DNA from: Cunninghamia lanceolata
Taxonomy: Eukaryota > Streptophyta > Pinopsida > Cupressales > Cupressaceae
Reading direction: 5' to 3'
NCBI GenBank assembly: GCA_027924645.1
Contig: BSBN01000038.1
Location: 248,001 to 312,000, forward strand
DNA: 64,000 nucleotides
Shown here: piece by piece, positions 1 to 9,480 of the stretch
Layout: the number at the start of each line of letters is the position of its first letter
Numbering within the stretch: position 1 is the stretch's first letter
The notes under the pieces: model-generated
What the model was told of the DNA's origin: nothing
The model's database searches: none
The model's input: only the letters and a program-made list of their open reading frames with translations
Position numbers and translations under genes: made by a program

Positions 1-1399
1 TTTTAACCTATAGCCAATGGAGCATAGAGTGTGACGCATCTTTTCGATCTGAAAAGGGTGAAATGGTTTGAAAGTTATTGATGTTTTTCAATCAGTGTAT
101 CCATCAGGATTTCAGACACACACTATATAGAAAATTATTAATAATTATTTAACAAAATGATAGTTAAGAAAATCTTATATGTTTAGAAAGCTAACAATTT
201 CATCTATAAACCCTTTTCATTTTATCAATTTTGCATTAAAAAAAAGTCATCAGCACGAAGGGTGAAGTTCGAAGAAGAGAGTGAAACCTATAAAAACATT
301 AGAATTGAGGGAAAGTCAACTATGACAACCCCAAGCCTACATACAAGGCAAAAGCGAAGCAAAACAGATATTCGTTATTAACAGATATCCGTTTTGCTTT
401 GGTAAAATACCATTTTTCCTTTTTATGTTTTACAAAACGGATATCCGTTTTTGGTTTCCCAAAATGGATATCCGTTTTGCTTTACCCTATATGTTACTCT
501 CTCTCTCTCTCTAAAGGTGGTTTATCGATATCCCGCAATGGTCATAAGTATTCATCTTTAGCTTTGTGTAAAATGCTAAAAAGGTGGTCTATCAATATCT
601 CGCCATATTCTTATGACCATTGCATCTAATTTCATCTATGATCGAAAAGGCTTGTCTATTTTCTAAGTTTTGTAAAGAGCATTTATAAAAAAAATTGTAA
701 TGTCCATTTTTAGATTCGTTTTCTGCATTTCCTATAATCATGGTAATCTATGAAATCACATTTTTTTGAGGCATTCTATCAAATAGTTAGCAATGCCTTG
801 TCTATGTTTCCATAGTTTTTATAAATATTTACTAGAAAGTTACCAAATATAATATTTGATAAGAATCCCCCTATCATTATTCTTTTGATGGACACCCATG
901 TACCATTCCATTGGTGTAAGTAAATAAGATAGTAAAAAAGATCATGGAGTTTGGCTATATACGAGTCAACTACATTTGTTTGAAGATTTTTTTAACTTTT
1001 TAAATAAATTTCATTATGTTATGCATTGTAATGTTGGCACTTTGTAAGTTCTTTTTTGAAATGTATGTAAACAAAGAAAAGTCTACACATAATAGTTAGT
1101 CTTTTGGTAAATGAACATTGTGGAACTTTATGAGGCATGGGGATGTTGAACTTCACTGCAATTTACAAGTTTGTGGATGAGTGTATTAGGATTATTCATT
1201 GATGATACATAATTATTTTCAAAACCTTCATTTATATACTTACGAGATTTTGGGAAGTGGAGTCATGTTTTCCATCTACAACTTTGCAAAGGTTCCACTT
1301 TTCCACCAAATAGATTAACATTACTTTTAATCATGTAAGACTTTGGGAATGTTAAGATAAAATTAAGTTGCCAAAAGTGCACCTTGACTCTACACTTAG

Positions 1400-1404
<5 letters not shown>
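1..1404. other. Gene-free AT-rich segment
   Basis: No coding region could be supported on either strand. Apart from the palindromic motifs at 381-623, the segment holds only AT-rich, low-complexity sequence and ends at a long CT microsatellite. Confidence 0.6.
381..623. repeat. Palindromic ggatatccgtt motifs plus inverted and direct repeats
   Basis: The motif gatatccgttt occurs three times (near 383, 439 and 466); the core ggatatcc is self-complementary. Just downstream the 13-mer caatggtcataag (536-548) is matched by its exact reverse complement at 610-622. Two similar copies of aaggtggtttatcgatatc (about 514 and 578) lie in direct orientation. The same ggatatccgttt motif returns at 6756, inside another hairpin, which suggests a shared transposon-end or MITE family. 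That last point is inference. Confidence 0.5.

Positions 1405-1491
<87 letters not shown>
1405..1491. repeat. (CT)n microsatellite
   Basis: An uninterrupted CT dinucleotide run of about 87 bp. It borders the GA-rich duplicated block that follows. Confidence 0.95.
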
Positions 1492-1494
<3 letters not shown>

Positions 1495-1546
1495 GTTAAA
1501 TCCTATTCCTAACTTTCCTAGTTTTCCTTTTCCTTTCCAATTTGCT

Positions 1547-1583
<37 letters not shown>

Positions 1584-2265
1584 TAGAAAGAGAATCCTAG
1601 TTTTCTTGTTTTCATTTCATTTGTCAATAAGGGAGAGGGAGAGATAGAGGGGAGAGATAGGGAGATAAAGGAATGATAGGGGAGAGAGAGGCAAGAGATA
1701 GAGAGATAGCTAGATAGAGAGAGAGAGAGAGAGGAGATAGAGGGGAGAGATAGGGAGATAGAGAGCGAGCGAGATGTCCAGAGAGATAGGGAGAAGGATT
1801 GGGAGGTAGAGGGATGATAGGGAGATAAGGGAGAGATAGGGAGATAGAGGTTTAGGGTTTAGGGGTTAGGGGACCTATCTACCTCCTAATTAAATCCTAT
1901 TCCTAGCTTTCCTAGTTTTCCTTTTCCTTTCCAATTTGCTTAGGGGAGAGAGAGAGAGATAGATAGATAGATAGATAGAAAGAGAATCCTAGTTTTCTTG
2001 TTTTCATTTCATTTGTCAATAAGGGAGAGGGAGAGATAGGGAGATAAAGGAATGATAGGGGAGAGAGAGGCAAGAGATAGAGAGATAGCTAGAGAGAGAG
2101 AGAGAGAGAGGAGATAGAGGGGAGAGATAGGGAGATAGAGAGCAAGCAAGATGTCCAGAGAGATATGGAGAAGGATTGGGAGGTAGAGGGATGATAGGGA
2201 GATAAGGGAGAGATAGGGAGATAGAGGTTTAGGGGTTAGGGGTTAGAGGCATTATTTAGGGTTTA
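1491..2265. repeat. GA-rich block duplicated in tandem (394-bp offset)
   Basis: Two head-to-tail copies start with cctaRttaaatcctattcc at 1491 and 1885. Each runs through an AG microsatellite, gagatagggagatagag minisatellite units, and a short ttagggg-rich end. The copies are very similar, which points to recent unequal exchange or slippage. Confidence 0.85.
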
Positions 2266-2670
2266 GAGAGAGAGAGATGCTTGGGGTTAGGGGTTGGGGT
2301 TTAGGGAAATTATTTAGGGGTTAGGGGTTAGGGTTTAGGGAAATTATTTAGGGTTTAGGAGTTTAGGGCTACTCGGGAGACATAGGGAGAGAGATTGAGA
2401 GGTAGAGGGACGATAGAGATAGGGAGATAGTGAGATAGAGGTTTAGGGTTGCTTGGGTTTAGTGTTTAGGGTTTAGGGGTTTGGGGTTTATGATTTAGGG
2501 GTTTATGGTTTCTCAAGTTGAGGGTTTAGGGCTTAGGGCTTACGGGCATTATTTAGAGTTTATTGTTTAGGGTTTAGGGGCATTATTTAAGGTTTAGAGG
2601 TTTCTGGTTGCTCGAGTTTAGGGTTTAGGGGCATTATTTAGGGTTTACGGTTGCATGTAAAAAGAAGTCT
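1848..2670 (+). repeat. Degenerate interstitial telomere-like array, TTTAGGG orientation
   Basis: Many variants of tttaggg, ttagggg and gtttaggg occur in this orientation, mixed with cattattta spacers and GA-rich units. TTTAGGG is the Arabidopsis-type plant telomere repeat. The copies are imperfect and internal, so this is an interstitial telomeric-like repeat and not a chromosome end. Confidence 0.8.
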
Positions 2671-2689
2671 CTCTCTCTCTCTAAATCCC

Positions 2690-2775
2690 TCAACCTGAAA
2701 TAATGCCCCTAATCCCTAACCCCTAACCTGTAACCCCTAAACTCTAAACCTAAGCAACCCTAAACCTCTATCTCC
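2690..2775 (-). repeat. Telomere-like array in the opposite (CCCTAAA) orientation
   Basis: Units such as ccctaacccctaa and ccctaaacc follow directly on a short CT-rich spacer (2668-2690). The order is 5'-(TTTAGGG)n-spacer-(CCCTAAA)n-3'. Confidence 0.8.
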
Positions 2776-3410
2776 CTATCTCTCCCTTGTCTCCCTCTCT
2801 CTATAATCCCTCTACTTCTCAATCTCTCTCAGATGTGTCTCTCTAGACATCTCACTCACTCTCTATCTCCCTATCTCTCCCTTGTCTCCCTCTCTCTATC
2901 ATCCCTCTACTTCTCAATCTCTCTCAGACGTATCTCTCTAGACATCTCACTCACTCTCTATCTCCCTATCTCTCCCTCTGCCTCCTCTATCTCTCCCAAT
3001 CTATCTCCTCTCTCTCTCTCTACCTATCTATCTCTCCCTATATATTGCCTCTCTCTCCCCTATCATTCCTAGATATCTGCCTATATCTTTGGACATCTCG
3101 CTCACTCTCTATCTCCCTATCTCTCCCTATTTGTTGCAGGACCCGAGGATTCATGTTGATGAATTTCCAAAAGGTCTCAGGGTCCCTAATGTATGTAACT
3201 AAATCTTCCATTGAATAATAAGAGGAATCCATGAAATATGCAATCAATCAAATGCTCGAAATATGAATGTAAATGAACTAAAGATGCTAGATTTTTATGC
3301 TTTTTTTTTTTCAATGCGAATTATGTAAAGCAAAGGTGTTTTGATCAAATTTATGAGGTGCAAAAGTAAATAATAGAAATATCAGTCCTTTCAATCAGAG
3401 ATATACTTCA

Positions 3411-4200
3411 CAACACACTTTTGAATGCAATCCTAAATGATTGTAAGTCCAAAAACTAGTGAAATTATGCAAAAATATGCAATTTTTTCACAAAATGTAA
3501 ATGTAATTGTCCAAATAAAGAGTGTTGTAATGAAATCTAAGATGTGAAGTAGAGTATGTCAAGGATATAATTAAAATAGATCAATAATATCCTTCACAAC
3601 GCACATGCCATGTAATTTTAATAAGTTTGCAAGTCAAACCCTAGTAAAAATCAAGCAAAATATGCAATTTTTTCATAATAAAAGCATGCAAACAACTGAT
3701 AGAAAGGGTGTTGTGTGAAATTTAATGATGTATATCAGATAATAACCATGTAATCAGTCACCTTCTGAGAAAAAATCAGACCCAACACGCCTTTAGAGTG
3801 TTTGTAGAGAGTTGACTAGTCAAACCTAGTGAAAAAGCCTAAAAAATGCAATTTTCGATCAAATTTCAATGCAAAAGTGTCAAACAAAAGGTGTTGTAAA
3901 GTATGTGACTTAGGGAAGTAGTAAATAGGTCTAATAAAGTCACAAATTCTGTTACAACACACTTGTAGAGTAGTCTTGTGAAGATAAGCAATGAAAAGCT
4001 AGTGAAAAACCCTTAAATCGTGTAATTTTCAATACAATCATGAAATTAAAAAGTGTTGTAAGGAATTTATCAGAGGTAAGCAAGGAATATGTCTTATAAC
4101 AATCCTCTAAGTCCACAAAATCCACTACAACACCCCTAGAATGCAACCCTAGAGAGGAATCTAGTGCAAAACCTAGTGAAAATGCAAGTTCAAACCCTAG
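3411..4200. repeat. Satellite-like tandem repeat, 172-186-bp period
   Basis: The core caacacNc, followed by aacctagtgaaaaa, atgcaattttt and finally gtgttgtaa, recurs with starts at about 3411, 3597, 3783, 3955 and 4128. Spacings are 186, 186, 172 and 173 bp. The copies have diverged. No coding function is visible. Confidence 0.75.
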
Positions 4201-4520
4201 TTATGAGATCTAAATAAAATTATGCAATGAAATGGAATGCTAAAGGTCAAAATCAGACTTGAAAGAGTGTAAAGGATAGTAGTAAAATCTGAAACCAAAT
4301 TTTAGCTACCAACCCTAGCTCATGCACAAACTAGGTCTCATAAAAACACACAATTTCAAGCAATTTTGACCAAATGGACAATGAAAATGCAATACAAATT
4401 AGCAATTGATGATGAATTTTTGAATTTTATATCAGAATTTACAAACCATAAACCATAAACCTCTAAACCTGAACCCCTAGCCCCTAAACAATAAACAATA
4501 AACCCTAAATAAACAATGTA
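4201..4520. other. Spacer with telomere-like patch
   Basis: No gene. Positions 4440-4512 contain aaccataaacc, cccctaaac and accctaaa units. This is a third, small telomere-like patch, placed between the two blocks of the satellite-like repeat. Confidence 0.5.
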
Positions 4521-5105
4521 AATGTCCAAATAAAGAGTGTTGTAATGAAATTTAAGATGTACAGAAGAGTATGTCAGGGATACCAATCAATTAGATCAAT
4601 AATATCCTTCATAACATGCATGCCATGCAAGTTTAACAAGTTTGCAAGGCAAACCCTAGTAAAAATCAAGCAAAATATGTAATTTTTTCACAATAAAAGC
4701 ATGCAAACAACTGATAGAAAGGGTGTTGTGTGAAATTTTATGATGGATATTAGATAATAACCATGTAATCAGTCACCTTGTGATAAAAAATAGACACAAC
4801 ATGCCTTTAGAGTGTTTGTAGAGAGTAGACTAGTCAAACCTAGTGAAAAAGCCTAAAAACATGCAATTTTTGATCAAATTTCAATGCAAAAGTGTCAAAC
4901 AAAAGGTGTTGTAAAGGATGTGACTGATTGAAACAGTAAATAGGTCTGATATAAGTTTTATAAAGTCACAAATTCTGTTACAACATGATTGTAGAGTAGT
5001 CTTGTGAAGATAAGCAATGAAAAGCTAGTGAAAAACCCTTAAATCATGCAATTTTCATCAATTTTTCAATGCAATCATGAAATGAAAAGCTGTTGTAAGG
5101 AATTT
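4520..5105. repeat. Second block of the satellite-like repeat
   Basis: This is a direct duplication of 3505-4069 with an offset of about 1015 bp. Unit starts are at about 4612, 4797 and 4981. It ends abruptly in the word aaggaattta, which runs straight into gggtttaggg telomere-like repeats. Confidence 0.8.
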
Positions 5106-5349
5106 AGGGTTTAGGGTTTAGGGCTTAGGGCTTAGGGTTTAGGGCTTATGGCTTAGGGTCATTATTTAAGGTTTATGGTTTATGGGCTAGGGGTTAGGGT
5201 TTAGGGGCATTATTCAGGGTTTACGATTGCATGTCAAAAGAAGTCTCTCTCTCTAAATCCCTCAAACCTAAATAATTCCCCTAATCCCTAACCCATAACC
5301 CCTAAACCCTAACCCATAACCCCTAAACCCTAAACCTAATAAACCCTAA

Positions 5350-5352
<3 letters not shown>
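5100..5352. repeat. Second head-to-head telomere-like junction
   Basis: TTTAGGG-type units (5100-5220) are followed by the spacer gcatgtcaaaagaagtctct and then CCCTAAA-type units (5275-5352). The spacer and its flanks are near-identical to those at 2650-2720, so the two junctions are copies of one sequence. Confidence 0.8.

Positions 5353-5413
<61 letters not shown>
5352..5413. repeat. (CT)n microsatellite
   Basis: An uninterrupted CT run of about 60 bp follows directly on the CCCTAAA units. Confidence 0.95.
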
Positions 5414-5417
<4 letters not shown>

Positions 5418-6720
5418 CATACCCATTAGGTAGGCTATTTTGCATATGGTGGTCATATCCTTTAGGCCCAATCACCTCCAAACTTCACAAATAGATATAG
5501 AGCATAATTCTAAGCATCTTTCATAAATACCACTTCTCTACATAGGTGCAACTAATACCACTTTTTCATTGTTTTCCACATTTAATACTTATTCTTTTCC
5601 ATTTTCCAAGTCCTACATGTGTCCAATTTGCATTGTTGGTCAAGTTTTTAGTCTAATTGTTAGTCCTAACTCTCATGGATATTAAAATGTTAGTATAGTT
5701 AGATTTATCCTTAGGTAACATTAATTTACACATTGTTGCACAAACAACCACACTAAAAAAAAACTTACCTAATTAAGGTTAACCTTTAAGGTTCTTTCAT
5801 TTGGTGAGCCTAACAGATCCAACTAGTTCAATCTTCTTATAGTCCATGCTTAGCCTTCCAAGAGAGTTCATGTCATGTTAACTTGCATTATGTCCTCACT
5901 TTCCTCTTGCTAGTTGTAGTGCTCTTTTTTTTCTAATCCTATCCCTATATCATACTATTGTTGTTGACTTTTCTTTCCATCTTCATCATCATAGTCCTAG
6001 TTATCCTATTTTGAGCCTACCATTTATCCTTAGCCATGTCTTGTACTTCTTCTATTCATGTCAATTGTAATGACCTCTAAACTTTCCATAAATTCTTCTC
6101 CACCAAACCCTAGACCCTCACCCAAGTCCTTACTTTTCTAAGAAAAACACTTCCCCAAACATCATTTGATCATGTGGCTCCTTCCATCACTAGATAGGTG
6201 CCTCTACTTTCTATTATTCATCCAATACAATCCCAATGTCATAGCTCACATTCCCACACCTACATTCATAGACTCCATTCCCCCTATTGACACCATCATT
6301 GATAATCATTTTAAGGAGTTTCCCTTGAATAATCATTAAACCATGGATTATCCCATATCCCCATCTTACACTTTCCTCACCTTTGAACCCTTAGAAGATG
6401 ACATTTAGCTATCCCCACCATTACCAATCACACTTTCTAGCAATCCCACATAAGACACCTTACCCATCACTTCACCTAGGCAATCACTAATTAAATCACC
6501 TTATTACTCCATTCAACCATACCCATACCACCCCTTTCTCACTCCACAACTTGTATTAACGCACGATTCACCCCATGACATGCTACAGTTACCACAATGC
6601 CAATTCACTCTACCATCATTCTTCATATTATCTTATAATTCACCATCCTTTCTTCCCATTCCTTGAGACATCATACCATGACACGCACCAATGAAAAAAA
6701 TTAAAAAACCAATGAAAAGA
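5414..6720. other. Gene-free segment
   Basis: AT-rich sequence with many stops in all frames. I see no recognisable gene, RNA or element end in it. Confidence 0.5.
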
Positions 6721-6723
6721 ATT

Positions 6724-6826
6724 TTAAAAAACCATTTTTATAGTTCTAGGAAATGGATATCCGTTTCTGGAATATTCCCAAAATAGATATATGTTTCCTG
6801 GAACTATAAAAATAGTTTTTTAAACC
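6724..6826. repeat. Imperfect hairpin with about 32-bp arms
   Basis: The left arm aaaccatttttatagttcta is matched by the reverse complement of the right arm (about 6794-6826) with only a few mismatches. The loop contains the palindrome ggatatcc and the near-palindrome ggaatattcc. It lies next to a broken coding relic, so it may be an element terminus or a MITE. Confidence 0.7.
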
Positions 6827-6903
6827 ACAAAACAGATATCTGTTCCAAACAAATATTTTTAACATGCCTATGAAAGTCAAAGTTAGCCAATTCGCGAATT
6901 TGG

Positions 6904-8608
6904 CTAAGTAAAGACACGATTTTTTTTCCATTGCCACTGTTTGGCCCCCAATGATCCTGCACATACCCACCAAGCATATTGCGAGTGTTTCACATATTTA
7001 TACACAATCTTATTCTTGAACTCTGTGATGAATGCATGTACACTACTTTGTTCTGTGACTAACTCATAATATTTTCCAGTTTTTCCATCCTTTAATAGAT
7101 ATTGAACATTGGTGAACCTCTTCACATCCACTAATTGTTGTTCAAAATCATGTGAACTACTTTCATGCATGCATTATTCTAACAATGAAAGGTTACCACA
7201 TCTATTGCATTGTCCAGGAACACATGGTTTTGAAAAAAAGAATTGCCCATCCGTTGTTTCACAAAGTAAACTTGTTATAAAATCCTTAATTGTTGTAGGT
7301 GGCATATTAATACCACTTTCTTGCATAATTTGGTTAGAATGCAAAGTACAATGTATATATCAAAAAACATCATAATAATAATGAAATTGTACATGAGTTT
7401 TACAACAACAAGAGATTCATTGTTTATTAATCTTGACATGCCAAGATTTACATTTCTCAAATGATCTTTCACTTATGCTAAAATTTTCTAGAACTAAATC
7501 ATCTAGAAATTTTCTATATAATTATGTTTGAGTCATGTCTAAAAGATGTTTTGGATGAGGATCACGATTTTTTGACGCCGCCCTTAATTTCAAAACATCT
7601 CTAGCATTTGATGAAACCCTTGTATTATCATGCCAATATTTTTCAATCAAAGACCTAATTTCATTATTTAATTTCATGTTAAACCTTGGGATTCTACCAC
7701 TAAAAGTCCAACATTGGTTGACTGCATCCTCTTCAATACTTACTCTTCTCTTTGCTACTCTTCTTAAAGTTACAGCATGCACATTTAAATATCCACTTGT
7801 CTTTCTTATCATTCTTTTGCTCACAACTAATTTATTAACTAAAGCAATTGTTATTGCTTGACATGTTGCATTCTTATCCTTAGATCAAATATTTTTTCCA
7901 ATAGAACCAATAGCATTAGCAACACTAGACATAACTTGTTCCATTGATTCATCTACCTTTTTGGGTTTTATAAAATACTTAATTTTTTCATTATTTTTCT
8001 CATTTTTGACATTCTCATCAATTTTAATACAAGTTGGCATTGAAATCCAAGAGTTTTTCTATAAAAAAATTGTTTGTACAATCCATTTGCATGGGTTCGA
8101 ATTTGTCTCCAAGATGTCTTACCATGAAAATCCTTCAAAACATTACTTTCAATTTTAAAAAAAAAAAAATTCATTTTCACGCATACAAGGGTTTTCATTT
8201 TCATTTTTTATTGTCTTGTTTGTAGTAGAAGCATTTATCTCAACAATGTTATATCTATCTTGCTTTACATCATTAATCTCATTATCATTCAGGGGATTCA
8301 AAGACATACCTGGATTCATTCTTATACTTGCATTTCCCATGTTCTTGTCCTCTTCCATATTTGCATACGCTACATTCACTTCATCCATATTGGTGTCTTC
8401 AATATTCTCCTCTCAATATTCTCCTCTCAATGTTCTCCTCCTCAATGTTCTCCTCTTCAATAGTCATCAAACTGGATGCTACATCATTCTTCATTTTTTT
8501 AATCCTCTCTCTCCTATCTCTTTGTCATTTTGCCTCTTTCTCTCGATGTTCTTCAATTTCTTCAACTGTCATAACCTTCCTCTTCTTTTTTTGTTGACAT
8601 TTATTTGA
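6904..8608 (-). pseudogene. Broken transposon-like coding relic, family not recognised
   Basis: Read on the minus strand, the relic begins near 8608 with a very basic, glutamate-rich segment (KKKRKVMTVEEIEEHRERE). It continues through an acidic/asparagine-rich part (8388-8155), a central segment with EIRSLIEKYWHDN (7824-7522), and a cysteine cluster CVPGQCNRCGNLS followed by DFEQQLVDVKRFTNVQYL (about 7240-6904). Several in-frame stops and frameshifts separate these pieces. The pieces keep coding-like composition in one direction and a plausible order, so I infer one decayed gene of about 550 codons. I do not recognise the family. A DNA-transposon or other mobile-element protein is the likeliest source because of the context. 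Confidence 0.45.
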
Positions 8609-8715
8609 TCCGATGATTGCCAAAATGTGTTGGATCCCTTCTTTAAAAAATTATGAAATACAAGTAGATGTAGATCCTTTGTTCAATATGATATTTGTTT
8701 GATATTTGTCTGATC

Positions 8716-9085
8716 TCTCCAAGAAATTGAATCCTTCTAAAAAATGGATTCTCTACTTCATTCCATCTGAAAATTCTCCTTATGATTGAATCCCTATAAA
8801 AATTGCATAAAATATGTCTTGTTGAGAGCTCGAATTGATGCTTTGCATATAAAAAGTCGTTAAATTTGTCATTGTCGACGTATTGGTAAAAATGAATGTT
8901 TCTCCAAGAAATTGAATCCCTGCAAAAAATGGATTTTCTACTTCATTCCAACTGAAAATGCTCCTTATGATTGAATCCCTATAAAAATTGCATAAAATAT
9001 GTCTTGTTGAGAGCTTGAATTGACAATTTGCACATAAAAAAGTCACAAAATTTGTCACTGTCGGTCGTACTCGTAAAAAGGAATG
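8716..9085. repeat. 185-bp tandem duplication
   Basis: Two adjacent copies start with tctccaagaaattgaatcc at 8716 and 8901. They share gattgaatccctataaaaat and most of the rest. Confidence 0.9.
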
Positions 9086-9480
9086 TTGCAAAGTATCAGT
9101 CATACTACCAATTTATGAAAAAAATGGCTAAATAATAAATAGGTACCCATTTTAAAAAATAACGGGTACCCGTTTCTTACTATTTCAAACTTGCCACCCA
9201 CCAATTTACATTGGTTTTAGGCTTGGTAAAGGCTTGGAAACCTAGGCCTAAGCCTTGGACCTGCAACCAACCTGCAACTAGGAGACCATGAAAACAATGA
9301 GAGAAAAAACTAGTTTCACCCCTGTGTCTGACGAATTTTTTTACAGAATATTTTAACGAAATTAAAACCCATTATAGATCTGAAAGTCTAGTTTCCAAAT
9401 ATGTATTATTTTCTACTATTGAACATAATTTTCTATTTATTATTTAGTTTCTAAACAAACTAACTCATAAACTTGAAATA
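9086..9480. other. Gene-free spacer
   Basis: Contains the near-inverted pair gggtacccattt / aacgggtacccgttt (about 9145-9174). Otherwise nothing recognisable up to the target-site duplication of the LINE-type insertion. Confidence 0.5.

Larger units (their letters stand above)
1740..3135. repeat. Large imperfect inverted repeat centred near 2600-2700
   Basis: GA-rich units on the left are reverse complements of CT-rich units on the right. The left stretch around 1745-1785 (gagcgagcgagatgtcc) matches the complement of 3088-3125 (ggacatctcgctcactc). The left stretch 2423-2462, ending in the gggttgcttgggtttag junction, matches the complement of 2741-2786. The right arm also contains a 95-bp tandem duplication (about 2769 and 2864). 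Confidence 0.7.

Noticed and set aside
1848..2775. True chromosome end
   Set aside because: The telomere-like units are degenerate, occur in both orientations and are followed by many kilobases of ordinary sequence. They are interstitial.
8216..8608. 130-codon plus-strand open frame with hydrophobic stretches
   Set aside because: It is the complement of the minus-strand coding relic at 6904-8608, whose basic and acidic codons give hydrophobic residues when read backwards.
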